The notes under the pieces: model-generated
What the model saw: the letters and a program-made list of their open reading frames with translations, nothing else
Database searches by the model: none
What the model was told of the DNA's origin: nothing
Position numbers and translations under genes: made by a program
Part shown: positions 46,060 to 55,609 of the stretch, piece by piece
How the letters are laid out: each line of letters starts with the position of its first letter
How positions within the stretch are numbered: the stretch's first letter is position 1
Assembly: GCF_002939185.1 (NCBI RefSeq)
Contig: NZ_POVL01000009.1
Span: forward strand, 42,403-106,402
Direction: 5' to 3'
DNA length: 64,000 nt
Source of the DNA: Enterobacter sichuanensis
Lineage (GTDB): Bacteria; Pseudomonadota; Gammaproteobacteria; Enterobacterales; Enterobacteriaceae

Positions 46060-47497
46060 AGTCATTCTGCCTCTGATCGCTTACTTACTGGTCGTATTTG
46101 GCTTGTCCGTGTATGCCATGCGTAAAAGGAGCACCGGCACCTTTCTGAACGAATACTTCCTCGGCAGCCGTTCGATGGGGGGCATTGTTTTAGCGATGAC
46201 GCTGACAGCCACCTATATCAGTGCCAGTTCGTTTATAGGCGGTCCCGGTGCCGCCTACAAATACGGATTAGGCTGGGTGCTGCTGGCGATGATCCAGCTT
46301 CCGGCCGTCTGGCTCTCTCTGGGGATACTCGGCAAGAAGTTTGCCATCCTGGCGCGTCGCTATAACGCCGTGACGCTGAACGACATGCTGTTTGCCCGTT
46401 ACCGCAGCCGTTTATTGGTATGGCTGGCAAGTCTGAGCCTGCTGGTCGCCTTTATTGGCGCAATGACGGTGCAGTTTATCGGCGGAGCCCGTCTGCTGGA
46501 GACCGCAGCAGGGATCCCGTACGAAACGGGCCTGCTTATCTTCGGCATCAGTATCGCGCTCTATACGGCGTTTGGTGGATTCCGCGCCAGCGTGCTGAAC
46601 GACACCATGCAGGGCATGGTGATGCTCATCGGAACCATCGTGCTGCTGGTGGGGGTTGTCCATGCAGCAGGTGGGCTGAGCCACGCTGTGGAAACCCTTG
46701 AAGCGATTGACCCGAAACTGGTCGCTCCGGAGGGCGCAGATGACATCCTTTCGCCAACCTTTATGACCTCGTTCTGGGTGCTGGTCTGCTTCGGGGTTAT
46801 TGGTCTGCCGCATACTGCCGTACGCTGTATCTCATATAAGGACAGTAAAGCGGTCCACCGCGGGATTATTATCGGGACCATTGTGGTGGCAATACTGATG
46901 CTGGGAATGCATCTGGCAGGAGCATTAGGACGGGCCGTGATTCCGGACCTCACCGTGCCCGATCTGGTGATCCCAACCCTGATGGTGAAAGTGCTGCCAC
47001 CGTTTGCTGCCGGGATTTTCCTTGCCGCGCCGATGGCTGCCATTATGTCGACCATCAACGCTCAGCTGCTGCAAAGTTCCGCTACGATTATCAAAGATCT
47101 CTATCTGAATTTGCGTCCTGAGCAGATGGAAAACGAACGACGCTTAAAGCGCATGTCTGCCGTAATTACGCTGGTATTAGGCGCGCTGTTGCTGCTTGCC
47201 GCATGGCGTCCGCCGGAGATGATCATCTGGCTGAATCTGCTGGCGTTTGGCGGCCTCGAAGCCGTTTTCCTCTGGCCGCTGGTGTTAGGGCTCTACTGGG
47301 AACGGGCGAATGCTGCGGGCGCTTTGAGCGGCATGATTGTCGGCGGTGTGCTGTATGCCGTTCTCGCAACGTTTAAAATTCAGTACCTGGGCTTCCATCC
47401 GATTGTGCCTTCGTTACTGCTAAGTTTACTGGCGTTTGTGGTGGGGAACCGTTTTGGTCAGCCCGTCCCACAACCTGTGATTTCTACTGATAAATAA
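46049..47497 (+). CDS. panF: Sodium/pantothenate symporter PanF
   Basis: Inner-membrane transporter of the solute:sodium symporter family that takes up pantothenate for CoA synthesis. The 482 residues (E. coli 483) contain about 13 helices; the N-terminal [25 protein letters not shown]... region (residues 31-50) is typical of the family's sodium site. It overlaps yhdT and lies 11 bases before prmA. Confidence 0.96.
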   Translation: MQLEVILPLIAYLLVVFGLSVYAMRKRSTGTFLNEYFLGSRSMGGIVLAMTLTATYISASSFIGGPGAAYKYGLGWVLLAMIQLPAVWLSLGILGKKFAILARRYNAVTLNDMLFARYRSRLLVWLASLSLLVAFIGAMTVQFIGGARLLETAAGIPYETGLLIFGISIALYTAFGGFRASVLNDTMQGMVMLIGTIVLLVGVVHAAGGLSHAVETLEAIDPKLVAPEGADDILSPTFMTSFWVLVCFGVIGLPHTAVRCISYKDSKAVHRGIIIGTIVVAILMLGMHLAGALGRAVIPDLTVPDLVIPTLMVKVLPPFAAGIFLAAPMAAIMSTINAQLLQSSATIIKDLYLNLRPEQMENERRLKRMSAVITLVLGALLLLAAWRPPEMIIWLNLLAFGGLEAVFLWPLVLGLYWERANAAGALSGMIVGGVLYAVLATFKIQYLGFHPIVPSLLLSLLAFVVGNRFGQPVPQPVISTDK

Positions 47498-47508
47498 AGA
47501 GTTTTGCC

Positions 47509-48390
47509 ATGCCGTGGATCCAACTAAAACTGAACACAACCGGCGCTAACGCCGAGGAACTGAGCGATGCGCTGATGGAGGCCGGTTCGGTCTCTATCAC
47601 CTTCCAGGACACGCATGACACGCCGGTCTTTGAGCCACTGCCGGGCGAAACCCGCCTGTGGGGCGACACCGACGTTATTGGCCTGTTTGATGCCGAAACT
47701 GACATGAAAGAAGTGGTCGCCATTCTGGAAAACCATCCGCTGCTGGGCGCGGGCTTTGCTCACAAAATCGAACAGCTGGAAGACAAAGACTGGGAACGCG
47801 AGTGGATGGATAACTTCCACCCCATGCAGTTCGGCAAACGTCTGTGGATCTGTCCGAGCTGGCGTGAAGTCCCTGATGAAAACGCCGTTAACGTGATGCT
47901 CGATCCGGGCCTGGCGTTTGGTACAGGCACCCATCCAACTACGTCCCTGTGCCTGCAGTGGCTGGATGGCCTGGATCTTGACGGTAAGACAGTGATCGAC
48001 TTCGGGTGCGGATCCGGGATCCTCGCCATTGCCGCACTGAAACTGGGCGCGGCAAAAGCCATCGGGATCGATATCGATCCACAGGCGATTCAGGCCAGCC
48101 GCGATAATGCTGAGCGCAACGGCGTCTCCGATCGTCTGGAGCTGTATCTCCCGGACGCGCAACCAGACGCCATGAAAGCCGATGTGGTAGTCGCAAACAT
48201 TCTGGCGGGTCCACTGCGCGAGCTGGCGCCGTTAATCAGCGTGCTGCCCGTTGAGGGCGGTCTGCTGGGGCTCTCCGGCATTCTGGCAAGCCAGGCTGAC
48301 AGCGTATGCGAAGCCTATGCCGATCTCTTCACTCTCGACCCGGTGGTGGAAAAAGAAGAGTGGTGCCGTATCACCGGCCGTAAAAAATAA
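47509..48390 (+). CDS. prmA: Ribosomal protein L11 methyltransferase PrmA
   Basis: Trimethylates several amino groups of ribosomal protein L11 using S-adenosylmethionine. The 293 residues have an N-terminal substrate-recognition domain (about 1-55), a linker, and the methyltransferase fold with motif [21 protein letters not shown] (about 161-180) and [10 protein letters not shown] as the motif IV/active loop. It ends the yhdT-panF-prmA unit; a GC-rich hairpin follows. Confidence 0.97.
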   Translation: MPWIQLKLNTTGANAEELSDALMEAGSVSITFQDTHDTPVFEPLPGETRLWGDTDVIGLFDAETDMKEVVAILENHPLLGAGFAHKIEQLEDKDWEREWMDNFHPMQFGKRLWICPSWREVPDENAVNVMLDPGLAFGTGTHPTTSLCLQWLDGLDLDGKTVIDFGCGSGILAIAALKLGAAKAIGIDIDPQAIQASRDNAERNGVSDRLELYLPDAQPDAMKADVVVANILAGPLRELAPLISVLPVEGGLLGLSGILASQADSVCEAYADLFTLDPVVEKEEWCRITGRKK

Positions 48391-48396
48391 GCTTTT

Positions 48397-48425
48397 GGCG
48401 TGGTCATCTGACCACGCCGCTTTCC
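48397..48425 (+). terminator. Probable terminator of prmA
   Basis: GGCGTGGTC (48397-48405) pairs with GACCACGCC (48410-48418) around ATCT. The following tract GCTTTCCC is only partly T-rich. Confidence 0.65.
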
Positions 48426-48519
48426 CTGCCGATCGGCTTCATTCCTCTACTCATTCTCCGGTAAAATATCCACACAAATCATGTTGATTTGTATTACAAA
48501 AATTCACCGGAAGAATATG

Positions 48520-49260
48520 ATGAAACACATTACAGGCAAGGCAGCGCTGCTGGCGCTGAGCATGGTTACGGCTTCAGCATTCGCATCACACTGGGGCTAC
48601 GAAGGGAAGGAATCACCGGAACACTGGGGCGAATTGGACGAGGCATACAAGACCTGTCAGAAAGGAATGAACCAGTCGCCGATTAATATTGATTCGACCC
48701 TGGACGCCCATCTCTCCCCGCTCCAAACGCACTACATTGATGGCCCCGTGACGCTGACGAACAATGGCCACACCATTCAGGCAAGTGAACCGGCTGACAC
48801 CCGCGATACGATCACGCTGGATAAGCAAACCTGGACGTTACAACAGTTCCATTTCCACTCTCCGAGCGAAAACACCGTTCACGGCAAGAAATATGCAATG
48901 GAAATGCACCTGGTTCATAAAAATGCCGCAGGGGAGCTGACGGTGGTTGCGGTGATGTTCGATAAAGGCGCCGCAAACCCGGAGCTTGAAAAGCTGTGGA
49001 GCGTGATGCCTCAGTTGGCCGAGCAGAACGTCTCCATCAAAGGAGATCTCAACCTGAACACGCTGCTGCCGGAAGATAAAACGTACTTCCGCTTTAGCGG
49101 TTCACTGACCACGCCTCCGTGTTCAGAAGGCGTCACCTGGATTGTGCTTAAGCACCCGATGACAGTCTCCGCAGAACAGCTCGATAAGTTTACCCATACC
49201 ATGCATCACGATAATAACCGTCCGGTACAGTCTCTGCATGGACGTGTAGTGGTCGAATAA
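48520..49260 (+). CDS. cah: Periplasmic alpha-class carbonic anhydrase
   Basis: Interconverts CO2 and bicarbonate in the periplasm using zinc. ATG 48520 gives 246 residues; an ATG one codon earlier is equally possible. A Sec signal peptide covers about 1-20 (MKHITGKAALLALSMVTASAFA), and SHWGYEG starts the mature enzyme. Zinc ligands are two histidines in QFHFHSPSEN and one in EMHLVHKN; the Ser-Leu-Thr-Thr-Pro-Pro-Cys stretch SLTTPPCSEGV closes the active site. A cysteine pair (TCQKG and PPCSE) can form the family's disulfide. The gene is absent between prmA and dusB in E. coli K-12, but Klebsiella has a similar enzyme. Confidence 0.95.
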   Translation: MKHITGKAALLALSMVTASAFASHWGYEGKESPEHWGELDEAYKTCQKGMNQSPINIDSTLDAHLSPLQTHYIDGPVTLTNNGHTIQASEPADTRDTITLDKQTWTLQQFHFHSPSENTVHGKKYAMEMHLVHKNAAGELTVVAVMFDKGAANPELEKLWSVMPQLAEQNVSIKGDLNLNTLLPEDKTYFRFSGSLTTPPCSEGVTWIVLKHPMTVSAEQLDKFTHTMHHDNNRPVQSLHGRVVVE

Positions 49261-49312
49261 GAGGCATTTCTCGCAATACGATCATCTTCTAAAATGCGAC
49301 GCAGATCGCAAA

Positions 49313-49357
49313 GAAGCGGGATAAACTGCTGCTAAAAACAGCAGAATATCCCGCTTC
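49313..49357 (+). other. Long nested hairpin after the carbonic anhydrase gene
   Basis: GAAGCGGGATA (49313-49323) and TATCCCGCTTC (49347-49357) are a perfect 11-bp inverted repeat; inside, CTGCTG (49326-49331) pairs with CAGCAG (49339-49344). Together they form a 45-base stem with only tiny interruptions. No T-run follows directly (AGTGACGCTTTTATTC). It lies 166 bp before the fis promoter. It may end cah transcription or serve as a structured RNA or DNA site. Confidence 0.6.
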
Positions 49358-49522
49358 AGTGACGCTTTTATTCAGAAATGACGAGAAGTTACGGTAAATT
49401 GTAAGCGTCCATAAAATAACCACCCCCACCTAACATAATGATTTAAATAGTGAATAATTTTGAACAGAAAGACAGAGCGGCGATTCCATGATCTATAACA
49501 GTGGATTGTTCAAAGTTTGGCC

Positions 49523-49551
49523 TTTCATCTCGTGCAAAAAATGCGTAATAT
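49523..49551 (+). promoter_or_regulatory. dusB-fis promoter
   Basis: TTTCAT (49523-49528) and TAATAT (49546-49551) are separated by 17 bases and followed by ACGCCGCC, a GC-rich discriminator. This matches the E. coli fis promoter as I remember it, which is shut off by ppGpp/DksA and autorepressed by Fis. The start of dusB is 40 bp downstream. The 330-bp gap before dusB also holds the hairpin at 49313. Confidence 0.85.
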
Positions 49552-49590
49552 ACGCCGCCTTGCAGTCACAGTATGGTCATTTCTTAACTC

Positions 49591-50556
49591 ATGCGCATCG
49601 GACACCACCAGCTTAGAAATCGCCTGATCGCAGCCCCAATGGCAGGTATAACAGACCGGCCGTTCAGGACGCTGTGTTATGAGATGGGAGCCGGTTTAAC
49701 CGTATCCGAGATGATGTCGTCTAACCCGCAGGTCTGGGAAAGCGATAAATCCCGCCTTCGGATGGTGCACATTGATGAACCAGGTATCCGCACCGTGCAA
49801 ATTGCCGGAAGCGTGCCTGAAGAGATGGCAGATGCCGCGCGGATTAACGTGGAAAGTGGTGCCCAGATTATTGATATCAATATGGGGTGCCCGGCCAAAA
49901 AGGTGAATCGCAAGCTTGCAGGTTCAGCCCTTCTGCAATACCCCGACCAGGTGAAATCTATCCTGACGGCGGTTGTCAGCGCAGTGGACGTTCCTGTTAC
50001 GTTGAAGATTCGCACGGGTTGGTCGCCGGAACACCGTAACTGTGTAGAAATTGCCCAACAGGCCGAAGACTGTGGCATTCAGGCCCTGACCATTCATGGA
50101 CGCACTCGCGCCTGTTTGTTCAACGGTGAAGCTGAATACGACAGCATTCGGGCAGTTAAGCAGAAAGTTTCCATTCCGATTATCGCGAATGGCGACATAA
50201 CTGACCCGCTTAAAGCCAGAGCTGTGCTCGACTATACGGGAGCTGATGCTCTGATGATAGGACGTGCCGCTCAGGGAAGACCCTGGATCTTCCGGGAAAT
50301 CCAGCATTATCTGGACACTGGGGAGCTGCTTGCCCCCCTGCCACTGGCAGAGGTTAAGCGCTTGCTTTGTTCGCATGTTCGGGAATTGCATGACTTTTAT
50401 GGTCAGGCAAAAGGGTACCGAATTGCGCGTAAACACGTCTCCTGGTATCTCCAGGAGCATGCTCCAGATGACCAGTTTCGGCGCACATTCAACGCCATAG
50501 AGGATGCCAGCGTACAGCTGGAGGCGTTGGAGGCATACTTCGAAAATCTTGCGTAA
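49591..50556 (+). CDS. dusB: tRNA-dihydrouridine synthase B
   Basis: FMN enzyme that reduces uridine to dihydrouridine in tRNA (U17 in E. coli). The 321 residues begin with the FMN barrel ([14 protein letters not shown]) and hold the catalytic Cys100 in [21 protein letters not shown] helical tRNA-binding domain forms the C-terminus. It is the first gene of the dusB-fis operon; its translation is needed for good fis expression in E. coli. Confidence 0.98.
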   Translation: MRIGHHQLRNRLIAAPMAGITDRPFRTLCYEMGAGLTVSEMMSSNPQVWESDKSRLRMVHIDEPGIRTVQIAGSVPEEMADAARINVESGAQIIDINMGCPAKKVNRKLAGSALLQYPDQVKSILTAVVSAVDVPVTLKIRTGWSPEHRNCVEIAQQAEDCGIQALTIHGRTRACLFNGEAEYDSIRAVKQKVSIPIIANGDITDPLKARAVLDYTGADALMIGRAAQGRPWIFREIQHYLDTGELLAPLPLAEVKRLLCSHVRELHDFYGQAKGYRIARKHVSWYLQEHAPDDQFRRTFNAIEDASVQLEALEAYFENLA

Positions 50557-50579
50557 TGAAATAAAGAGCTGACAGAACT

Positions 50580-50876
50580 ATGTTCGAACAACGCGTAAAT
50601 TCTGACGTACTGACCGTTTCTACCGTTAACTCTCAGGACCAGGTAACTCAAAAGCCCCTGCGTGACTCGGTTAAACAGGCACTGAAGAACTATTTTGCTC
50701 AACTGAATGGTCAGGATGTTAATGACCTGTATGAGCTGGTACTGGCTGAAGTTGAACAGCCACTGTTGGACATGGTGATGCAATACACCCGCGGTAACCA
50801 AACCCGCGCTGCGCTGATGATGGGTATCAACCGTGGTACTCTGCGTAAGAAACTGAAAAAATACGGCATGAACTAA
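50580..50876 (+). CDS. fis: Nucleoid protein Fis
   Basis: Abundant DNA-bending protein of growing cells; activates rRNA promoters, aids inversion and excision recombinases and shapes the nucleoid. The 98 residues appear identical or nearly so to E. coli Fis, with the flexible N-terminal beta arms (about 10-26) and the C-terminal helix-turn-helix ([25 protein letters not shown]). It follows dusB by 23 bases. Confidence 0.99.
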
Positions 50877-50900
50877 TTTCGGTTAGCAAATGCTTGTTTA

Positions 50901-50936
50901 AAAAGGCGCTACCTGGCATGGGGATGCGCCTTTTTT
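50901..50936 (+). terminator. Terminator of fis
   Basis: AAAAGGCGC (50901-50909) pairs with GCGCCTTTT (50926-50934) across a 16-base loop, followed by T. Further pairing inside the loop is possible. Confidence 0.88.
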
Positions 50937-51052
50937 ATTACTTTCTCTTCTCCGTCAACGCTGTGTAAACCTTCGTTTATCCCGCTTTTAAAGCTCGGTT
51001 TTTCGTGTATATTTCACCCACCCTACTGGCGCTCTTCTCGCGGAATGACACA

Positions 51053-51217
51053 ATGATTCGTAAATACTGGTGGCTGGTTGTCTTTGCAATCTCCGTTTTC
51101 ATTTTCGATACACTGCTGATGCAGTGGATTGAACTGATGAGCACCGAAACCGATAAGTGTCGCAATATGAACTCCGTGAATCCGCTCAAGTTGGTGAACT
51201 GCTCAGAACTCGACTGA
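51053..51217 (+). CDS. yhdU: Small membrane protein YhdU
   Basis: A 54-residue protein with one membrane helix (about 5-25: YWWLVVFAISVFIFDTLLMQW) and a short conserved tail TDKCRNMNSVNPLKLVNC with two cysteines. E. coli YhdU has the same build; its role is unknown. In E. coli yhdJ (a DNA methyltransferase) lies between fis and yhdU; here the gap is only 176 bp and holds no gene. Confidence 0.85.
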   Translation: MIRKYWWLVVFAISVFIFDTLLMQWIELMSTETDKCRNMNSVNPLKLVNCSELD

Positions 51218-51261
51218 CCGCCCGATTGCGCAAACCACCCTGCTATTACCCAGTAAAAACG

Positions 51262-51275
51262 GGGATTTAAATCCC
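51262..51275. promoter_or_regulatory. 14-bp perfect palindrome before the GGDEF-EAL gene
   Basis: GGGATTTAAATCCC is a perfect palindrome with no loop, the shape expected for a protein dimer site and not for an RNA hairpin. It lies 82 bp upstream of the next gene. The bound protein, if any, is unknown. Confidence 0.4.
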
Positions 51276-51356
51276 TTTGAGCCGTTACCTTACGGTGATA
51301 ATGTCTCGCCCTTCTCAACCGCTCTGGCGTAACTTCACACTCGAGTAGAACCGACC

Positions 51357-53438
51357 ATGCTGGTTAGCCAATACAACTCAATCCTTGTCGTCCTCTCCTT
51401 TGTTGTTGCCATCCTTGCGGCGTATACCGCCCTGAATATGGCTGCACGTGTCGCCGGGAGTCAGGGCGTCGCCGCACGCGTCTGGCTGGCTGGCGGGGGC
51501 ATTGCAATGGGCATTGGCGTGTGGGCCATGCATTTTATTGGCATGCTGGCGATGGACCTCTCCATGAGCATGAGCTACAACGCCACCCTGACGGTGTTAT
51601 CCATGGTTATCGCTGTGGGATCGTCACTGTTTGCACTGTGGCTTGTCAGCGGCGAACAATTGCGCTTGCGCCGTCTGCTGCCAGGCGCGCTGGTGATGGG
51701 TGGCGGTATTGTTGCCATGCATTACACCGGCATGGCGGCGCTGGAAGTGATGCCCGGGATTATCTGGGATAAGCTCTGGGTCGCCATTTCGGTTATGATT
51801 GCCCTTGCCGCTTCACTCGCGGCACTCTGGCTAACCTTCCGCCTGCGCCACGAAGCCGCGCAGGTCGTACTGATGCGCATGGGTGCCGCCATCACCATGG
51901 GGATTGCCATTGCCGGTATGCACTACGCCGGGATGAAAGCCGCGCAGTTCCCGATGTCCACCATGGTTCATCATGACGGTATAAACGGGAGCTGGCTGGC
52001 GGTGCTGGTCAGCGTCGTCGCGCTCTCTATTCTTGGGATCACCCTGCTGGTGTCGATGCTGGATGCCCGTCTCCAGGCACGCACCGCCCTTCTGGCCTCA
52101 TCGCTTGCAGAAGCGAACCGGGAACTCGCACAACTGGCCCTGCATGATACCCTGACGCGGCTGCCCAACCGTATTCTTCTGGAAGACAGACTCGATCAGG
52201 CCATCAGCAAAGCCGATCGGGAAGGCACCCGTTTTGCGCTGATGTTCATGGATCTCGACGGTTTTAAAGCCGTCAATGATGCCTACGGCCATGATGTCGG
52301 CGACAGGCTGCTGGTCGCCGTCACGCAGCGTCTGCTGCTTCTCCTGAAAGGCCAGTTCACCCTTGCACGTATCGGCGGTGATGAGTTTGTTCTGCTGGCA
52401 GAGGGTGAAGGTCCCGACGATGCGGCCTCGCTAGCAAATTCGCTGGTGCATGCCATCGATAGCCCGTTCAATCTCGACCCCTATGAACTGGTGGTGACCC
52501 TCAGTATTGGCATCGCACTTTATCCTCACGACGGCAAAACCGAGCGTGAGCTGATGTTTAATGCCGATGCCGCGATGTATCACACGAAGCATATGGGCCG
52601 GAACGGTTACCACTTTTTCCAGCCCTCCATGAATACCCTGGCGCAGACCCATCTTCAGCTAATGAACGATCTGTGGATGGCGATCGATCGCCATGAGCTG
52701 CGCCTGCTGTATCAGCCAAAATTTCACGCTCCCGCAGGTCCAGTACTCGGCTTTGAGGCGTTATTACGCTGGCAACATCCAAAGCAGGGATTACTGACTC
52801 CGGATCTCTTCCTGCCGCTGGCGGAAAAAACGGGGCTGATCATCCCCATTGGCAACTGGGTCATTAATGAAGCCTGCCGCCAGCTGCGGGAATGGCATCT
52901 TCAGGGGCATCAAAGCTGGTCAATGGCGGTCAACCTGTCAACGTTGCAGTTCGAACAACCTTCGCTGGTTAAAACGGTTCTCGACTGTCTGGCGCGTCAT
53001 CATGTACCACCGGAAATGTTGATCCTGGAAGTGACGGAGACCACGGCAATGAGCAACCCGGATGAAAGTGTCCGGGTGCTGACAGAGCTGACGGATGCAG
53101 GCGTGAAGGCCTCGATTGATGATTTTGGCACCGGATATTCAAGCCTTCTTTATCTCAAGCGCTTGCCGGCCTGCGAACTCAAGATCGACAGGGCATTTGT
53201 GAAAGAGTTAAGCGGTGAGAGCGAGGATGCCACCATTGTTTCGGCGATTGTGGCCCTCGCAAAAACACTTAACCTGAAAGTCGTGGCGGAAGGGGTGGAA
53301 ACCGAAGCACAGCAAAACTTTTTGACCAAGCTTGGCTGTAACACCCTTCAGGGTTATCTGTTAGGTAAACCTGTCAGCGCACAGACCGTAGAGGCACTTT
53401 GTGCCCGGGGAGAAATGTTACCTGGCGCGGAGCTGTAA
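51357..53438 (+). CDS. MHYT-GGDEF-EAL cyclic di-GMP enzyme
   Basis: A 693-residue inner-membrane protein that probably makes and/or degrades cyclic di-GMP. Residues 1-240 contain seven membrane helices with three MHYT sensor motifs (AMHFIGMLAM, AMHYTGMAAL, GMHYAGMKAA), thought to bind a metal such as copper and sense a small gas. A GGDEF domain (about 265-425) has an intact GGDEF at 340-344 and no RXXD inhibition site in front of it. The EAL domain (about 445-690) has EALLRW at 467-472, DDFGTGYSSL and the EGVE motif, so it should be an active phosphodiesterase. No equivalent lies at this place in E. coli K-12. Its 3' end overlaps the tail of acrS by 85 bases on the other strand. Net activity cannot be told from sequence. 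Confidence 0.92.
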   Translation: MLVSQYNSILVVLSFVVAILAAYTALNMAARVAGSQGVAARVWLAGGGIAMGIGVWAMHFIGMLAMDLSMSMSYNATLTVLSMVIAVGSSLFALWLVSGEQLRLRRLLPGALVMGGGIVAMHYTGMAALEVMPGIIWDKLWVAISVMIALAASLAALWLTFRLRHEAAQVVLMRMGAAITMGIAIAGMHYAGMKAAQFPMSTMVHHDGINGSWLAVLVSVVALSILGITLLVSMLDARLQARTALLASSLAEANRELAQLALHDTLTRLPNRILLEDRLDQAISKADREGTRFALMFMDLDGFKAVNDAYGHDVGDRLLVAVTQRLLLLLKGQFTLARIGGDEFVLLAEGEGPDDAASLANSLVHAIDSPFNLDPYELVVTLSIGIALYPHDGKTERELMFNADAAMYHTKHMGRNGYHFFQPSMNTLAQTHLQLMNDLWMAIDRHELRLLYQPKFHAPAGPVLGFEALLRWQHPKQGLLTPDLFLPLAEKTGLIIPIGNWVINEACRQLREWHLQGHQSWSMAVNLSTLQFEQPSLVKTVLDCLARHHVPPEMLILEVTETTAMSNPDESVRVLTELTDAGVKASIDDFGTGYSSLLYLKRLPACELKIDRAFVKELSGESEDATIVSAIVALAKTLNLKVVAEGVETEAQQNFLTKLGCNTLQGYLLGKPVSAQTVEALCARGEMLPGAEL

Positions 53439-54070
53439 TCATCATGAGGCGATACGCGAACAATCGGGAGTGTCGCCAGAATGCTATCGACAAGGGCGGG
53501 CGCCTGCTGATAGAGATTAAAACTGTCGTTATTCATTAACCAGTTTTTAATGATTCCGCTAAAAAAACCGTGAAATACGATCAAGGTGAGGTCCACATTC
53601 ATCCTGGGTGAAATAATCCCCCGTGAAATACAGCCCTCCAGCGTGACACGTAACGCGTCATCATTGAACCCAATACGCTTTCTGATTTCACTTTCTGAAA
53701 TCATATCGCTGCTAAATTCACACTTATGATACAGAATTTGTAAAAGCGCACATTGCCGCGGCTCATGGGCAATATACTGCAATGCTGTAATAAACTGCTC
53801 ACGAAGCATTAACAACGGATCGTCACTTTCGGAAAGGGAAAGCCGGTCGCGAATAATATCGCGAAGCGGTAATTGCTGTTCTCAGATGGCATTAAAAATT
53901 TCAGATTTACTGGTGAAGTGCCAGTAGATCGCGCCGCGCGTCACCCTGGCGGCATCCGCGATGTCCGTCAGCGTCGTATTGGCTACGCCACGTGATGCAA
54001 ACTGTCCGATAGCCGCCTCAATCAGCTGCTGTCGGGTCTGTTGAGCCTCTTCTTTCTTTTTACGCGCCAT
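53354..54070 (-). pseudogene. acrS: TetR-type repressor AcrS (EnvR), interrupted by a TGA codon
   Basis: In E. coli AcrS represses acrAB and is encoded divergently from acrEF. Here codons 1-62 ([10 protein letters not shown] to SEIFNAI) encode a complete TetR helix-turn-helix ([20 protein letters not shown]), then TGA stands at codon 63 (53882-53884). The same frame continues without any shift through EQQLPLRDIIRDRL to the end of the ligand domain (YHKCEFSS, IIKNWLMNNDSFNLYQQAPALVDSIL). The related AcrR has tryptophan at position 63 in SEIWE, so a TGG-to-TGA change explains the break. The C-terminus runs about 20 residues past the usual end and overlaps the neighbouring gene. A truncated protein would lack the dimer and drug domain. 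ATG at 53815 could restart the C-terminal part. A sequencing error is not excluded. Confidence 0.88.
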
Positions 54071-54458
54071 AGACGACTACTCGTTATACACAAGGTTTAT
54101 AGATATTGCTGCGTTCATAAAAATGAAAGTATTCACCAAATTCCTTTTTCATTTTGCACAAAAAAAGTCAACGCACATAATTTATCATTAATACAAATAC
54201 ATTAAGCAAATTAAATTCATGACCTGAATGAATGAATAACCTTAAACGCTGTTTATCTGATAATTATGCCAGACGTATATTACCGTAAACCTCAGGCCCG
54301 ATTCTGATTTTGTCTTCAGGCCAGCTCATTCGCACTTATAAATTAAAAAACATTAAATACCTTCATTATTATACGCAGCTACATTTTATTTTTTATCCCT
54401 CTGCCCCAACTACCGGTTCATGACATATATCGGTTAATGGGTATTTAAAGGAACAGTA
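54071..54458. promoter_or_regulatory. acrS-acrE divergent intergenic region
   Basis: This 388-bp gap is much richer in A and T than the flanking genes, a composition typical of H-NS-bound DNA; acrEF is silenced by H-NS in E. coli. I see no certain -10/-35 pair or clear AcrS operator. AAAGGAACAG supplies the acrE ribosome binding site. Confidence 0.5.
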
Positions 54459-55598
54459 ATGACGAATCATTTCAGACGCTTACCCTTATCCGGTTTCATT
54501 GTCTGCGCGGTACTGCTCACTGGATGCGATGGTCAGGAAAAACAACAACAACCCCCGCAGGCACCTCAGGTCAGCGTGCATATCGTGAAAAGCGCGCCTC
54601 TGGCTGTTACCACTGAACTCCCGGGCAGAACCGATGCATTTCGGGTTGCGGAGGTTCGTCCTCAGGTTAGCGGCATCATCCTGCGTCGCAACTTCACGGA
54701 AGGGAGTGATGTTAAAGCGGGTGAGTCACTTTATCAGATTGATCCCGCGACCTATCAGGCAGCCTATGACAGCGCGAGAGGCGAGCTGGCGAAGGCCCAG
54801 GCGGCAGCCAATATTGCGCACCTGACCGTGAAACGTTATCTCCCACTGGTGGGCACACAGTATGTCAGCAAGCAGGAGTATGACCAGGCTGTAGCAACGG
54901 CTCAGCAGGCAGACGCCAGCGTCGTTGCTGCCAAAGCCGGTGTTGAAAGCGCGCGTATTAACCTTGCGTACACCAAAGTTACGTCTCCTGTCGATGGCCG
55001 CATCGGTAAATCCAGCGTAACCGAAGGGGCTCTCGTCACCAACGGACAAGCCACAGCCCTGGCAACGGTCCAGCAGCTTGATCCGATTTATGTCGATGTC
55101 ACCCAGTCCAGTAATGAGTTTATGCGTCTGAAACAGACGAGTCTGCAAAAAGGCGAGTCCGCCAGTACCGTTGAGCTGCTGATGGAGAATGGGCAGCCCT
55201 ACCCACTGAAAGGCACTTTGCAGTTCTCTGACGTCACGGTCGATGAGAGTACCGGCTCGATAACCCTGCGCGCCATTTTCCCGAATCCGCAACATCTGCT
55301 GTTACCCGGCATGTTCGTTCGTGCCCGCATTGATGAAGGCACGCAGCCGGATGCGATCCTGGTTCCACAGCAGGGTGTGACGCGTACGCCACGAGGCGAT
55401 GCAACCGTTATGGTGGTGAATGATAAAAACCAGGTTGAGGCACGTACCGTCGTCGCCCCACAGGCAATTGGCGATCGCTGGCTGGTAACAGAAGGGCTGA
55501 AAAACGGTGACCGCGTTATTGTCAGCGGGTTACAGAAAGTCAGACCGGGAGCAATCGTGGTCGCCACGCCTGATACCACCACCGCTCCAGCCAGTTAA
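54459..55598 (+). CDS. acrE: Multidrug efflux periplasmic adaptor AcrE
   Basis: Membrane fusion lipoprotein that joins AcrF to TolC. The 379 residues (E. coli 385) start with a lipoprotein signal whose lipobox LLTGC puts the lipid on Cys23. The lipoyl halves ([30 protein letters not shown] and [20 protein letters not shown]) surround an alpha hairpin (about 95-165), followed by beta-barrel and membrane-proximal domains. It is the first gene of acrEF and lies opposite the broken acrS. Confidence 0.95.
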   Translation: MTNHFRRLPLSGFIVCAVLLTGCDGQEKQQQPPQAPQVSVHIVKSAPLAVTTELPGRTDAFRVAEVRPQVSGIILRRNFTEGSDVKAGESLYQIDPATYQAAYDSARGELAKAQAAANIAHLTVKRYLPLVGTQYVSKQEYDQAVATAQQADASVVAAKAGVESARINLAYTKVTSPVDGRIGKSSVTEGALVTNGQATALATVQQLDPIYVDVTQSSNEFMRLKQTSLQKGESASTVELLMENGQPYPLKGTLQFSDVTVDESTGSITLRAIFPNPQHLLLPGMFVRARIDEGTQPDAILVPQQGVTRTPRGDATVMVVNDKNQVEARTVVAPQAIGDRWLVTEGLKNGDRVIVSGLQKVRPGAIVVATPDTTTAPAS

Positions 55599-55609
55599 GG
55601 GACGACAAC

